Source: Vibrio litoralis DSM 17657
Lineage (GTDB): Bacteria > Pseudomonadota > Gammaproteobacteria > Enterobacterales > Vibrionaceae
NCBI RefSeq assembly: GCF_000426765.1
Contig: NZ_AUFZ01000004.1
Coordinates: 27,385-91,384 of the forward strand
Direction of reading: 5' to 3'
DNA: 64,000 nt
Below are positions 35,435 through 44,830 of the stretch, in pieces. Numbering within the stretch: the first letter of the stretch is position 1; every line of letters starts with the position of its first letter. The notes under the pieces are model-generated. The model had not been told where the DNA came from. It made no database searches and saw only the letters and a program-made list of their open reading frames with translations. The position numbers and the translations under genes were made by a program.

Positions 35435-35466
35435 AAAAAGGCGCTTATGATGAGCGCCTTTTTTTT
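35435..35466 (+). terminator. aqpZ terminator
   Basis: AAAAAGGCGCT / AGCGCCTTTTT with a 7-nt loop and a T-run. Confidence 0.85.
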
Positions 35467-35488
35467 GCCTGTAATTTATATCTGTCTG

Positions 35489-35689
35489 TTATTTCAATTT
35501 GGCTTGTTTGTCTCTTAAAGCTTGTTCTGCGAGATTAAACTGTCGAACATCAATTCGGGCAAAGTCGTGACATTCTGGACAAGCTTTATGACTCAATCCA
35601 TCGATATATTCTAGTTTGGTTAATTGACCTACGAATTGTTTACACCAATCGCAAGTACCATGCTCACTTTCCATTTTATATTTTCCCAT
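35489..35689 (-). CDS. Small zinc-ribbon-like protein
   Basis: From ATG 35689 the product is 66 residues, MGKYKMESEHGTCDWCKQFV..., with two CxxC pairs (CDWC and CPEC) about 28 residues apart that would bind one zinc. The open frame reaches 35740 but that stretch is hydrophobic and without an RBS. A charged C-terminal helix (LAEQALRDKQAKLK) follows. Function unknown; small zinc-ribbon proteins often bind nucleic acids or other proteins. Confidence 0.65.
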   Translation of the reverse strand: MGKYKMESEHGTCDWCKQFVGQLTKLEYIDGLSHKACPECHDFARIDVRQFNLAEQALRDKQAKLK

Positions 35690-35812
35690 TACTACTAATA
35701 ATTCTTTAACGTCAAGAAGTGTAGCGAAGTAAAGTGACACTTTCGAATGTTATTATTTGGTTAAATGTGTATTTGCTCACATAATCCAATAATAAAAATG
35801 AGGGAATCGATT

Positions 35813-35850
35813 GCCTGAATTATCACTTGGATATAAGGGATAATTCAGGC
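35813..35850 (-). terminator. Hairpin downstream of the DUF2786 gene
   Basis: Perfect 12-bp repeat GCCTGAATTATC / GATAATTCAGGC. The loop holds ACTTGGATATA, like a piece of the TATACCCAAGT repeat. No T-tract, so it may be a 3' stabiliser or weak terminator. Confidence 0.5.
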
Positions 35851-35873
35851 TCGAAAATAGGTGGGGTGTTGGA

Positions 35874-36578
35874 TTACTTGGTTAAGCGTTTTTTCTCTGC
35901 CGCGCCATTAATAGGGCGGTTAACCGAGACACGACGACCTTTTTTTAATCCGACTTCATAATCGGCAGTAAAGTTTTTCATGGCATCGCGTAATTGTTGC
36001 TTAAAGGTTTCACGATCGACATTTTGAAATTCTTTATCGATATAGTCGTTAATCTTGTTCGCAGAGTCATCATCTGGGGCAATTAAAGGCAGTTTTTCAA
36101 GAGCGCCTTCGATCCAACCCGATAAGAAAGAGTTAACACGGCGTGTCACTTCAGCGCTGGTTGTGCCGGTACCTGAGAAACTATTACGGAATTGACCCGT
36201 TTGCTCATTCATTTCGCGATAAATAATATCAAATGCAAAAGCGGCGAAAATAGCGCGGTCGGCTTCACCAATAAATTCAACACGCTTTAAGCCTTTGTGG
36301 TTGAGTAACACTGCTTCCACCCCGAAGCGGGTATTGATTCCACGGATGATGCGTAAAATATTTGAGCTGATATTAGACGGTAACAAATGGCTAGATTGAG
36401 TCTTACCCAGCTTAATGAAATCAATATCGTCCTTATCCAAGCCATACTTAAGCATCAGTCTATGCGCCATCTTGATCGCTTGCGCGGCTTCATTGACGTT
36501 GGCTGAACTGCCTAGCTCAAGGCATTTGGCTATTTTCTTAAGGGCTTTTTGTTTATCCATTACCTTTGCTGTACTCAT
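35874..36578 (-). CDS. DUF2786-domain protein
   Basis: A 234-residue soluble protein. The N-terminal about 45 residues (KALKKIAKCLELGSSANVNEAAQAIKMAHRLMLKYGL, read in parts) are the DUF2786 domain, then a longer region rich in charged helices, ending in a basic tail (KKGRRVSVNRPINGAAEKKRL). No catalytic motif known. Relatives occur in both chromosomes and mobile elements. Confidence 0.85.
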   Translation of the reverse strand: MSTAKVMDKQKALKKIAKCLELGSSANVNEAAQAIKMAHRLMLKYGLDKDDIDFIKLGKTQSSHLLPSNISSNILRIIRGINTRFGVEAVLLNHKGLKRVEFIGEADRAIFAAFAFDIIYREMNEQTGQFRNSFSGTGTTSAEVTRRVNSFLSGWIEGALEKLPLIAPDDDSANKINDYIDKEFQNVDRETFKQQLRDAMKNFTADYEVGLKKGRRVSVNRPINGAAEKKRLTK

Positions 36579-36726
36579 TGATAGGCTGATTGTCTGGGTA
36601 AAATAATGAGCCGCGTATTCTACCGTTTTTTGAGCTTGTAAGAAAGGACAACAATTGAGCTGGAATCACAAAACATTTTCTACTCCTCACTGTGATTGAA
36701 ATAAGGTAAAGTGAAGTGATTCAAAA

Positions 36727-36749
36727 TATACCCAAGTCACTTGGGTTTA
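36727..36749. repeat. Palindromic repeat, short form, upstream of ydiJ
   Basis: TATACCCAAGT-CACTTGGGTTTA, a near-perfect palindrome of the same family as 10916-10938 and the ends of 42351-42617. Confidence 0.65.
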
Positions 36750-36796
36750 ATCTATTTCTAGCTGAAGGGATCAGCGATGTAGGGGCATGATGCGCA

Positions 36797-39700
36797 ATGT
36801 TGGCAAATAGTAAATCTTCACAATCATCTTCAACTCAAACTTTCTTACCATCACTTAATCAAGGTTACGATGTTGAGCCTTTGGTCGATGCTTTCTTAAA
36901 TGAATTAAAGGCGTCTGGCTTCACTGGTGACATCGAGCAAACCTATGCCAGCCGTTTGGCTGTCGCAACCGATAACAGTGTTTATCAGCAGCTGCCTCAA
37001 GCGGTAGTGTTACCAAAAGATAATCGAGATGTGCAGCTCATTGGTAAAATAGGTGCACAAGACAAATTCGCTACCATTACTTTCTCACCGCGTGGTGGGG
37101 GCACAGGCACTAACGGACAATCATTGACCAAAGGTATCGTAGTTGATATGTCGCGTTATATGAACAAAGTGCTTGAGATAAATGAAAAGGAAGGCTGGGT
37201 GCGCGTTCAATCCGGTGTGATTAAAGACCAACTCAATGACGCCGTTCGTTCTTTCGGATATTTTTTCTCGCCAGATTTATCGACCAGTAACCGAGCAACT
37301 TTAGGCGGAATGATTAACACCGATGCTTCTGGTCAAGGGTCGTTAAAATATGGCAAAACTTCCGACCATGTATTATCGCTGCAAGCTGTGTTTGCCGATG
37401 GTTCAATGTATGAAACCGATGGCTCGCAAGGTGAACCTGAATTGGGTACGTTTGCGGATAAAGCCTATCGAATGACCGAAGTGGTTTGCCGTGAAAATCG
37501 CACGGCTATTGAAGCGAAATTCCCACCATTAAACCGCTTTTTAACGGGTTATGATCTGAAAAACGCTTTGTCATTCGAGCAAGATGAATCGGGAGTATTT
37601 GATCTAGGTCGAGTGCTTTGTGGCGCAGAAGGTTCATTGGCTTTTATTACCGAAGCCAAACTGAATTTAACGCCAATCCCTAAATCCCGTTCTTTGGTCA
37701 ATATTAAATATAATTCTTTTGATTCTGCCTTAAGAAGTGCGCCATTAATGGTTAAGGCGCAAGCGTTATCGGTTGAAACGGTAGATTCAAGAGTATTGAA
37801 TTTAGCCAAGCAAGATATTGTGTGGCATACCGTGAGTGATTTGCTCACCGACGTTCCGGGCAAAGATATGCAAGGTATCAATATTGTTGAATTTGCAGGC
37901 CAGAACGATCAAGAAGTAAAAGCTCAAGTGAGTGCATTAGTCAAAACATTAGAAAAGCAACTTGAAACGGAAGATGGCGGCATTATTGGTTTTCAGGTTT
38001 GTCATGACTTAGAAAGCATTAATAAAATCTACAACATGCGTAAAAAAGCGGTAGGGCTTCTAGGTGGCGCAAAAGGGCGAGCTAAGCCGATTGCGTTTGC
38101 TGAGGATACCTGTGTACCACCGGAAAACTTAGCGGACTTTATTGCAGAGTTTCGCACTTTACTCGATGAAAAATCACTGAACTATGGCATGTTTGGCCAT
38201 GTTGACGCTGGGGTACTTCACGTTCGCCCGGCTTTAGATTTGTGCGATCCTGAGCAAGAGAAAATGATGCATCAGGTATCGGATGAAGTAGTCAAATTAG
38301 TCGCTAAATATGGCGGTTTAATGTGGGGTGAGCATGGTAAAGGTTACCGCTCGGAATATGGCCCTGAGTTTTTCGGCGATGAGTTGTTTACGCAGTTGCG
38401 TCGAGTGAAAGCTGCGTTTGACCCACTTAACAAAATGAACCCGGGCAAAATTTGTACACCGCTTGAAAGCCAAGATCAGTTAGTGAAAGTATCGGATACC
38501 AAGCGTGCTTTTTATGATCGTCAAATTCCGGTGACGGTGCGTGATAGCTTTAGACAAGCCATGGAATGTAATGGCAATGGTTTGTGCTTTAACTATGATG
38601 TGAACTCACCTATGTGCCCGTCTATGAAGGTCACAGCGGATCGTCGTCACTCTCCAAAAGGTCGCGCCGGTTTAGTGCGTGAATGGTTGCGTCAATTAAC
38701 CGCCAATGGGGTAGATATACTCGATTTAGAAGAAACGACATTAAAGCAGTCAACCTCGATAAAAAGCATGATAGATCGCGTGCGTAACTCGATGAAAAAG
38801 AAAGATGAATATGATTTTTCTCATGAAGTTTTCGATGCTTTAAATGGCTGTTTAGCGTGTAAAGCGTGTGCCAGTCAGTGCCCGATCAATGTTGATGTGC
38901 CGTCTTTCCGTTCTCGCTTTTTAAACGTTTACTACACTCGTTATCAGCGCCCAGTCAAAGACTATCTAGTGGGTAATATTGAAAGTTTATTGCCGCTAAT
39001 GGCTGCTATGCCAAAAGTCACCAATGGTATGTTGGGAATGGGTTGGGTGCAGTCTTTAACTAAAAAGACCGTTGGCTATATCGATACCCCGTTATTATCA
39101 CTACCAACGCTAAAACAGAGCTTAGACAATCAACAATGGGATAGCCGATTCAGTTTGTCACACCTACAGTCGCTGTCAGAAGATAAACGTCAAGACTACC
39201 TATTGATCGTTCAAGATCCGTTTACGAGTTTTTATGATGCTGATGTCGTGTCAGACTTCGTTGATTTAGCTGTGAAACTGGGTAAAAAACCAGTCGTATT
39301 GCCGTTTAAACCCAATGGTAAAGCTCAACATGTAAAAGGCTTCTTAAAGCAATTTACTCAAACTGCCACTTCAACTGCTGAGTTTTTAAATCAGCTAGCT
39401 GAACTAAATATTCCGATGGTTGGTGTTGATCCTGCAACCGTACTTTGTTATCGAGATGAATACCGTGAAGTACTTGGTGAGAACGCGGGAGAATTTCAGG
39501 TTCTAAGCGTGCATGAATGGTTACAGCCAAACCTCGCGACATTTGTTTATTCAGCAAAAGCGGATGATAAGCCTTGGTATTTGTTCTCTCACTGTACCGA
39601 GAAAACCAAGTTACCAAATTCAGAAAAGCACTGGGGCGAAATCTTCAGCCACTTTGGCGGCGCGTTAACAACCATCCCAGTCGGTTGTTGTGGTATGGCG

Positions 39701-39895
39701 GGGACCTTTGGTCATGAAGCGGATAAGTTTGAAATGTCACAAGGCATCTACCAGTTAAGCTGGCAGCCAAATATTAATCGGTTAGACAAAGAGCGTTGTT
39801 TGATCACCGGCTATTCTTGTCGTAGCCAAGTGAAACGTTTTGAAGGAATGAAGCCTAAACATCCACTGCAAGCCTTGCTTACGATGTTGGAGTAG
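36797..39895 (+). CDS. ydiJ: FAD/iron-sulfur D-2-hydroxyacid dehydrogenase YdiJ
   Basis: A 1032-residue protein. An N-terminal FAD_binding_4 domain (about 75-300; TPRGGGTGTNGQ-like ITFSPRGGGTGTNGQSL), a FAD-linked oxidase C-terminal region (to about 560, MNPGKIC), then a ferredoxin part with CLACKACASQCPINVDVP near 690, and a C-terminal CCG-type region with CCGMAGTFGHE near 960. E. coli YdiJ, as reported, oxidises D-2-hydroxyglutarate. Only this ATG is in frame near the AGGGG RBS. Single gene ended by a terminator. Confidence 0.92.
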   Translation: MLANSKSSQSSSTQTFLPSLNQGYDVEPLVDAFLNELKASGFTGDIEQTYASRLAVATDNSVYQQLPQAVVLPKDNRDVQLIGKIGAQDKFATITFSPRGGGTGTNGQSLTKGIVVDMSRYMNKVLEINEKEGWVRVQSGVIKDQLNDAVRSFGYFFSPDLSTSNRATLGGMINTDASGQGSLKYGKTSDHVLSLQAVFADGSMYETDGSQGEPELGTFADKAYRMTEVVCRENRTAIEAKFPPLNRFLTGYDLKNALSFEQDESGVFDLGRVLCGAEGSLAFITEAKLNLTPIPKSRSLVNIKYNSFDSALRSAPLMVKAQALSVETVDSRVLNLAKQDIVWHTVSDLLTDVPGKDMQGINIVEFAGQNDQEVKAQVSALVKTLEKQLETEDGGIIGFQVCHDLESINKIYNMRKKAVGLLGGAKGRAKPIAFAEDTCVPPENLADFIAEFRTLLDEKSLNYGMFGHVDAGVLHVRPALDLCDPEQEKMMHQVSDEVVKLVAKYGGLMWGEHGKGYRSEYGPEFFGDELFTQLRRVKAAFDPLNKMNPGKICTPLESQDQLVKVSDTKRAFYDRQIPVTVRDSFRQAMECNGNGLCFNYDVNSPMCPSMKVTADRRHSPKGRAGLVREWLRQLTANGVDILDLEETTLKQSTSIKSMIDRVRNSMKKKDEYDFSHEVFDALNGCLACKACASQCPINVDVPSFRSRFLNVYYTRYQRPVKDYLVGNIESLLPLMAAMPKVTNGMLGMGWVQSLTKKTVGYIDTPLLSLPTLKQSLDNQQWDSRFSLSHLQSLSEDKRQDYLLIVQDPFTSFYDADVVSDFVDLAVKLGKKPVVLPFKPNGKAQHVKGFLKQFTQTATSTAEFLNQLAELNIPMVGVDPATVLCYRDEYREVLGENAGEFQVLSVHEWLQPNLATFVYSAKADDKPWYLFSHCTEKTKLPNSEKHWGEIFSHFGGALTTIPVGCCGMAGTFGHEADKFEMSQGIYQLSWQPNINRLDKERCLITGYSCRSQVKRFEGMKPKHPLQALLTMLE

Positions 39896-39926
39896 AGCAT
39901 TAAACTTGCCGAATAGCTAAATAGGA

Positions 39927-39964
39927 AAAAGGCCTGAAGCGAAAGATATCGTTTCAGGCCTTTT
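39927..39964. terminator. Bidirectional terminator, ydiJ / porin
   Basis: AAAAGGCCTGAA / TTCAGGCCTTTT repeat with a 14-nt loop between convergent genes. Confidence 0.85.
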
Positions 39965-39988
39965 AGTTTTGGTAATGATTACTAAGGA

Positions 39989-40954
39989 TTAGAAATCGTA
40001 ACGGATACCCGCTTGGATTTGGTCATCTAGGTCATCAATCATTTCAAACTTGTAACCAGCGTATGTGCGTAGGTTGCTGTTGAACTTGTAAACCGCTTCG
40101 ATTGCAACGTTATCAACTGCGTCATCATCGCCATCGTTTTCTGTTGCGTAGTTATATACGCCAACGAAAGTCCACTTGTCCAGTTTGTATTGAGCGGAAA
40201 CTTCGTAGCCATCGTTGTCATCACTGTTACCAGTTGCGTCATCGCTAAAGTTCATTAGATAAAGGGCACCGAAAGTGAAGTCTGCAATAGAGTATTGTAC
40301 ACCGATATCGACTTGGTTAGCGTCTTGGTCAGCTACTTTGCCGCCAGCATAACCCACACCTAAATCTAGGCCGAAATCAAATGAGTACATACCAGCAATT
40401 GCGTATTGGTCAGAATCCGCTTCTTCTTCAGCAAGGTAGTTAGCACCTAGTGTAAAGCCGCCAAATTCACCTTTATAAGCGAAGTTGTTTTCTTGCTTGT
40501 CACTACCTGCATTTAGAGCAATTGCACCATCGGCATCTGCGCCGAACGTTGCCATGGTATCGGTGAAGTCAGTGATCATCACTAATGCAGTATCTTGTTT
40601 ACCGTAAGAGAAATCACCAGCTTGGGTACCAACACCACCGAATAGGTAACGAGTTTTGATGCCATCCGAGCCGTCAACTTCGTTTTCGTACTTACCAAAA
40701 CCTGAAAGGCCGTCTGTGATTTGAGTAGTACCAGAAATACTTAGACGAGCACGGCTTTTATCATTAAACGCACTTTCGACTTTATCGCCAGTGACTGGGT
40801 CATATTCTTCATTGTTATCTGAAACATTGAAACGTGCTTCTGCACGGCCGCCAATTTTTAGCTCAGATGTGTCATCTTTATAAACGGTCGCTGCTAAAGA
40901 AGAAGTAGAAACCATTGCCGCTAAAATTGATGTGGCTAGAACTGCTTTTTTCAT
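39989..40954 (-). CDS. OmpU-like trimeric porin
   Basis: A 321-residue outer-membrane beta-barrel. Signal peptide MKKAVLATSILAAMVSTSSLA; mature N-terminus ATVYKDDTSELKIGGRAEARF; many alternating strands ending in the C-terminal Phe (IQAGIRYDF). The GGRAEARF, FSYGKQDTALVMITDFTD and Y-rich final strands parallel Vibrio OmpU. Highly acidic extracellular loops suit seawater. Gene has its own promoter region of about 200 bp, but porin regulation sites (ToxR, OmpR) were not identifiable. Confidence 0.88.
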   Translation of the reverse strand: MKKAVLATSILAAMVSTSSLAATVYKDDTSELKIGGRAEARFNVSDNNEEYDPVTGDKVESAFNDKSRARLSISGTTQITDGLSGFGKYENEVDGSDGIKTRYLFGGVGTQAGDFSYGKQDTALVMITDFTDTMATFGADADGAIALNAGSDKQENNFAYKGEFGGFTLGANYLAEEEADSDQYAIAGMYSFDFGLDLGVGYAGGKVADQDANQVDIGVQYSIADFTFGALYLMNFSDDATGNSDDNDGYEVSAQYKLDKWTFVGVYNYATENDGDDDAVDNVAIEAVYKFNSNLRTYAGYKFEMIDDLDDQIQAGIRYDF

Positions 40955-41109
40955 TGTTTTAAATCCTATGTTTTAAATTAGAGACTTACGTGTCTTCTTG
41001 GTGTTGGAAGTACTCTAGAATAGGAATGTTAAGAATTAGTGTCCGTTATATGACGTTTTGATGTATTGCTAGGAGTGATATTTAAATGTGATCTATGTCT
41101 CATAGAAAG

Positions 41110-41138
41110 AGCCAAAATGCAGAACACTTTGGCTTTTA
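41110..41138 (-). terminator. anmK terminator
   Basis: AGCCAAA / TTTGGCT repeat. On the minus strand it is followed by CTTTC, 27 bp after the anmK stop; weak T-tract. Confidence 0.5.
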
Positions 41139-41164
41139 AATTGGTTGAGGTTTTGAAGAGTAGG

Positions 41165-42268
41165 TTATGAAGGTAAGTAGATCGCGCCTAATACCGCCAG
41201 ACGTGAAGCTCCGGTCGCAGCGGGTAAGTTACCCGGTAAACCGTTGATGGTTTGGTGTGCAAGCCAAGCAAAAGCCATTGCCTCCATGTAATCGGCATCA
41301 ATACCATATTTTAATGTATTGCCTATTTGCCACTCGGGAAGACGTTGTTGCAATTTTTCCATAAGTAATGGGTTATTCGCACCGCCGCCACAAGCCAATA
41401 ATTCATTGGTACGATTTGCTTGAGTCAGCTTTTCTACTTCGTTAGCAATAGTGATCGCGGTAAATTCGGCTAACGTGGCAAGCACATCTTCATTACTCAG
41501 AGTAAAGCCCGTTAATTTTTGTTCTAGCCAAGGTAGGTTAAAGAGTTCTCGTCCTGTGCTTTTAGGGGCGGGAAGTTGTAGATATTTTTCGGTTAATAAC
41601 GCTTCAAGAAGTGGTTTATTTACCTTGCCAGAGCGAGCAATTTCGGCACCTTTATCATAAGATTTACCAAAGTGCTTCTGAACCCAAGCGTCCATTAACA
41701 TGTTGCCTGGGCCAGTATCATAGCCTGATGTTTGGTCGCCATCAATGATGGAAATATTGGCAATGCCGCCGATATTTAAGATCACGATATTATTATCAAT
41801 GTGGTCAAACAATGCTTTATGAAATGCAGGAACCAGTGGTGCACCTTGACCGCCTAATGCCATATCTTTACGACGAAAATCTGCAACCGTAGTTATGCCA
41901 GTTTGCACGGCAATAATATTGGCATCACCAATTTGCATGGTGAAAGGATAAGTAGAATCTGGCGCATGAAACACCGTTTGGCCGTGACTACCAATCGCTT
42001 TAATATCGTTTCTATTTAAGCTGTTTTTATCGATTAGTTGATTCACTGCATCAGCAAAAACCTTACCCAAACGATGATCAATTTCGCCGATTTTTAGTAA
42101 CGTAGTTTGCTGGCCAATACACACATCTAATACGTCTTGCTTTAAATCCTCTGGCATGGTGAAAAAATCTTGCACCAGTAAGCGAATCGACTTTCCATCG
42201 GTTTCAACTAATGCGGTATCTACACCATCTAAACTGGTGCCAGACATAATGCCGATATATTTTTCCAT
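41165..42268 (-). CDS. anmK: Anhydro-N-acetylmuramic acid kinase
   Basis: A 367-residue cytoplasmic kinase that opens and phosphorylates 1,6-anhydro-MurNAc to MurNAc-6-phosphate in peptidoglycan recycling. IGIMSGTSLDGVDTALV at the start, GSHGQTVFH, ANIIAVQTGITTVADFRRKD and NIGGIANIS are signature segments of the family. It is divergent from nagZ, which releases the GlcNAc partner from the same muropeptides. The two are separated by the 267-bp repeat element. Confidence 0.95.
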   Translation of the reverse strand: MEKYIGIMSGTSLDGVDTALVETDGKSIRLLVQDFFTMPEDLKQDVLDVCIGQQTTLLKIGEIDHRLGKVFADAVNQLIDKNSLNRNDIKAIGSHGQTVFHAPDSTYPFTMQIGDANIIAVQTGITTVADFRRKDMALGGQGAPLVPAFHKALFDHIDNNIVILNIGGIANISIIDGDQTSGYDTGPGNMLMDAWVQKHFGKSYDKGAEIARSGKVNKPLLEALLTEKYLQLPAPKSTGRELFNLPWLEQKLTGFTLSNEDVLATLAEFTAITIANEVEKLTQANRTNELLACGGGANNPLLMEKLQQRLPEWQIGNTLKYGIDADYMEAMAFAWLAHQTINGLPGNLPAATGASRLAVLGAIYLPS

Positions 42269-42350
42269 AGCTTACCTTTTGAGTCGTAATCTAAAATTAA
42301 TTAGTTTAAAGACAGAGTTTTAAACATACATGATTAGTGTCAGAATAGTG

Positions 42351-42617
42351 TATACCCAAGTCACTTCAAGATGCGAGTTTCAGCAAGATTAAAACAAGTT
42401 TTAGGCAAGGCAAATTGAATGTGATCATAGTTATTCTATCTCTGTTCAATTTAACGCAGCATAAAGCTTGTTTTAACTTACCCTTCGGGAGCTTCATCCA
42501 AACCTTTATACCGCATCAGATTGGTTTGAAAGGTGCTTACATTCCTTCGCCAATCTTCCTTGTCTAAAGGTCTGGATGATAGCTCTGAATTCTGCATCTT
42601 GAAGTCACTTGGGTATA
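42351..42617. mobile_element. MITE-like element with 24-bp terminal inverted repeats
   Basis: Ends 42351-42374 (TATACCCAAGTCACTTCAAG then ATGC) and 42594-42617 are inverted complements with one mismatch in 24. Internal nested complements include TTAAAACAAG/CTTGTTTTAA, AAATTGAA/TTCAATTT, and CATCCA-ACCTTTA/TAAAGGT-TGGATG. There is no ORF of note. It lies between the divergent anmK and nagZ genes, and shorter relatives occur at 10712, 10916, 25658 and 36727. Confidence 0.75.
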
Positions 42618-42695
42618 TAACCTTAAAATCAGTACCATAAATCACGTTTGTCGATTATTTTGGTGCAATATTTCGATACTGAGAAGGAAAATGCA

Positions 42696-43688
42696 ATGGG
42701 TCCATTGTGGTTAGACGTTGAAGGCTATGAACTTGATGCGGAAGATAAAGAAATTCTGGCGCACCCAACGGTTGGTGGGGTGATCTTATTTGCTCGTAAC
42801 TACCATGATAATGAACAACTTATCGCGTTAAATCATGCTATTCGTCAAGCAGCCAAGCGTCCTATTCTTATCGGTGTTGATCAAGAAGGTGGCCGTGTAC
42901 AACGTTTCCGTGATGGCTTTACCAAAATTCCACCAGCTCAAGCTTATGCTGAAATGGAAAATGGTGTTGAAGCGGCAGAACTTGGTGGTTGGTTAATGGC
43001 GGCAGAATTGATTGCTCATGATATCGATTTAAGCTTTGCGCCTGTACTGGATCAATCATTTCAATGTAAAGCGATTGGTAGCCGTGCCTTTGGTGAAGAT
43101 CTTGAGACTATTTTGACCTACAGCTCTGCTTATATGAAAGGTATGAAGCAAGTTGGCATGGCAACTACGGGTAAACACTTTCCCGGCCATGGTGGCGTGA
43201 TTGTTGATTCGCACTACGAAACGCCGTTTGATAATCGCAATGATATTTTTGAAAATGACATGGCGATTTTTAAAGCTCAGATTGATGCTGGAATTCTCGA
43301 TGCTATGATGCCAGCGCATGTGGTTTACCCTAATTACGATGACCAACCAGCCAGCGGTTCACCTTATTGGTTGAAAGATATATTGCGTAATCAACTTGGT
43401 TTTAAAGGCATCGTATTTTCTGATGATTTAAATATGGAAGGTGCCGCGATTATGGGCGGGCCAGCCGAGCGTTCGTTAACTGCGATGCAATCAGGCTGTG
43501 ACATGGTATTAATGTGTAATAACCGTCTATCAGCGGTTGAAGTGCTCGATAACCTACCAATCGTAGAAGTACCACAAGCGATGAGCTTACTTAAGCAGCA
43601 GAGCTTCAGTTTAAAAGAACTGCAAGCTACAGAACGTTGGCAGCAAGCGAATCGTATTATGAATCAGTATTGGGATAGCAATTCATAA
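42696..43688 (+). CDS. nagZ: Beta-N-acetylhexosaminidase (family 3 glycosidase)
   Basis: A 330-residue cytoplasmic enzyme from ATG 42696 ([19 protein letters not shown]), preceded by GAAGGAAAA; the frame upstream to 42648 lacks an RBS. It removes GlcNAc from anhydro-muropeptides in wall recycling, and in relatives the product induces Amp[39 protein letters not shown] (read in parts; D and H of the KHFPGHG catalytic loop) and [10 protein letters not shown] are hallmark motifs. Confidence 0.95.
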   Translation: MGPLWLDVEGYELDAEDKEILAHPTVGGVILFARNYHDNEQLIALNHAIRQAAKRPILIGVDQEGGRVQRFRDGFTKIPPAQAYAEMENGVEAAELGGWLMAAELIAHDIDLSFAPVLDQSFQCKAIGSRAFGEDLETILTYSSAYMKGMKQVGMATTGKHFPGHGGVIVDSHYETPFDNRNDIFENDMAIFKAQIDAGILDAMMPAHVVYPNYDDQPASGSPYWLKDILRNQLGFKGIVFSDDLNMEGAAIMGGPAERSLTAMQSGCDMVLMCNNRLSAVEVLDNLPIVEVPQAMSLLKQQSFSLKELQATERWQQANRIMNQYWDSNS

Positions 43689-43775
43689 GACAGCTGAAAT
43701 AGCGACTGACTTATTGTGGAGTATAGAGTTCGATAAATAAGTAAGTCGCTGCGACGTTGAATAGCATAAGTAGTA

Positions 43776-44771
43776 CTACGTTGATTGGCGAGGGTATAAA
43801 TCGCCTTCAATTTTTATGCGCATGATTTCAGGGGCGTGATCTGACAAGATAATGTCGACGGCTTGGCGTCCCATCTCATCATAAGGTAGATCGATAGAAG
43901 TGAGGCTAGGGGTCAGTTCATTAGCTAATAACTGATTATCGTAACCTATTACCGCAATGTCTTCTGGAATACGTAACTGTGCTGCGTGAATCGCTTGATA
44001 ACAACCGAGCGCCATTAAATCACTGGCACAAAAAATCGCATCTGGACGTTTATCTTGATTGAGCAAGTTTTCAGTTGCTTGATAACTTTGTTTCACCGAC
44101 CAATTTCCTGCCGCAATCCAGTCTTTATTAAATGGTATATCGTAATTGATTAAGGCTTGACGAAATCCTTTAAATCGATTGATAGAAGGATCGGCCCATT
44201 CTTCACCGAGAATCATACCTAAACCTTGATAGCCTTTATTGATTAAGTGCTCGGCTGCATGATAACCCCCTAGGTAGTCTGCCGTAATAATCATTGGAAT
44301 AGGGGTATCTAGCGTGTCATTATGACAATTCAAATAAACAAATGGGATTGAGACATCTGGCAGGTAGTCCACACTTTTTGGGGTATTCGAAGCATAGATT
44401 AACCCCTGGTAACTGCCATGAGATATTTCCTTTAACATCGCTTCTTTCAGCTCATCATCGTCTTCATAATCAAACACTACTAGTAGTGCGTCGGACTCCC
44501 ACGCTTGTACTTTAGCGGAGGTGAGCGCATTAATGAAAGGGTCATGCATATTGATGCTATTGACGATTAATGCAATGCGCTGGTGGTGATTGGTATGTTG
44601 AATTTGTGTATTGTACTGGTACCCCAATTCTCTGGCTTTATTGAGTACTTTTTCTCGGGTCTGTTCCGACACTTTAATGCTATTAGAGCCATTTAAAATC
44701 ACAGACACGGTAGGCTGTGATACCCCGACAGCCGTAGCAATATCTAGCATGGTGACTTTCTTTTTTCGCAT
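43776..44771 (-). CDS. LacI-family transcriptional regulator
   Basis: A 331-residue repressor. N-terminal helix-turn-helix TMLDIATAVGVSQPTVSVIL (about 7-26), hinge near 50, then a sugar-binding periplasmic-binding-like domain ending in DIILSDHAPEIM. It follows the SBP-permease-permease-ATPase operon on the same strand, 59 bp after the binding-protein gene, and probably represses it by sensing the imported sugar. The residue at the recognition helix is SQPTVS, as in classical LacI proteins. Confidence 0.9.
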   Translation of the reverse strand: MRKKKVTMLDIATAVGVSQPTVSVILNGSNSIKVSEQTREKVLNKARELGYQYNTQIQHTNHHQRIALIVNSINMHDPFINALTSAKVQAWESDALLVVFDYEDDDELKEAMLKEISHGSYQGLIYASNTPKSVDYLPDVSIPFVYLNCHNDTLDTPIPMIITADYLGGYHAAEHLINKGYQGLGMILGEEWADPSINRFKGFRQALINYDIPFNKDWIAAGNWSVKQSYQATENLLNQDKRPDAIFCASDLMALGCYQAIHAAQLRIPEDIAVIGYDNQLLANELTPSLTSIDLPYDEMGRQAVDIILSDHAPEIMRIKIEGDLYPRQST

Positions 44772-44830
44772 ATCAATAATTCTTTATTAGGTGAATTACG
44801 GCCTACACACCGTAATTCACTGAGTTGGGG

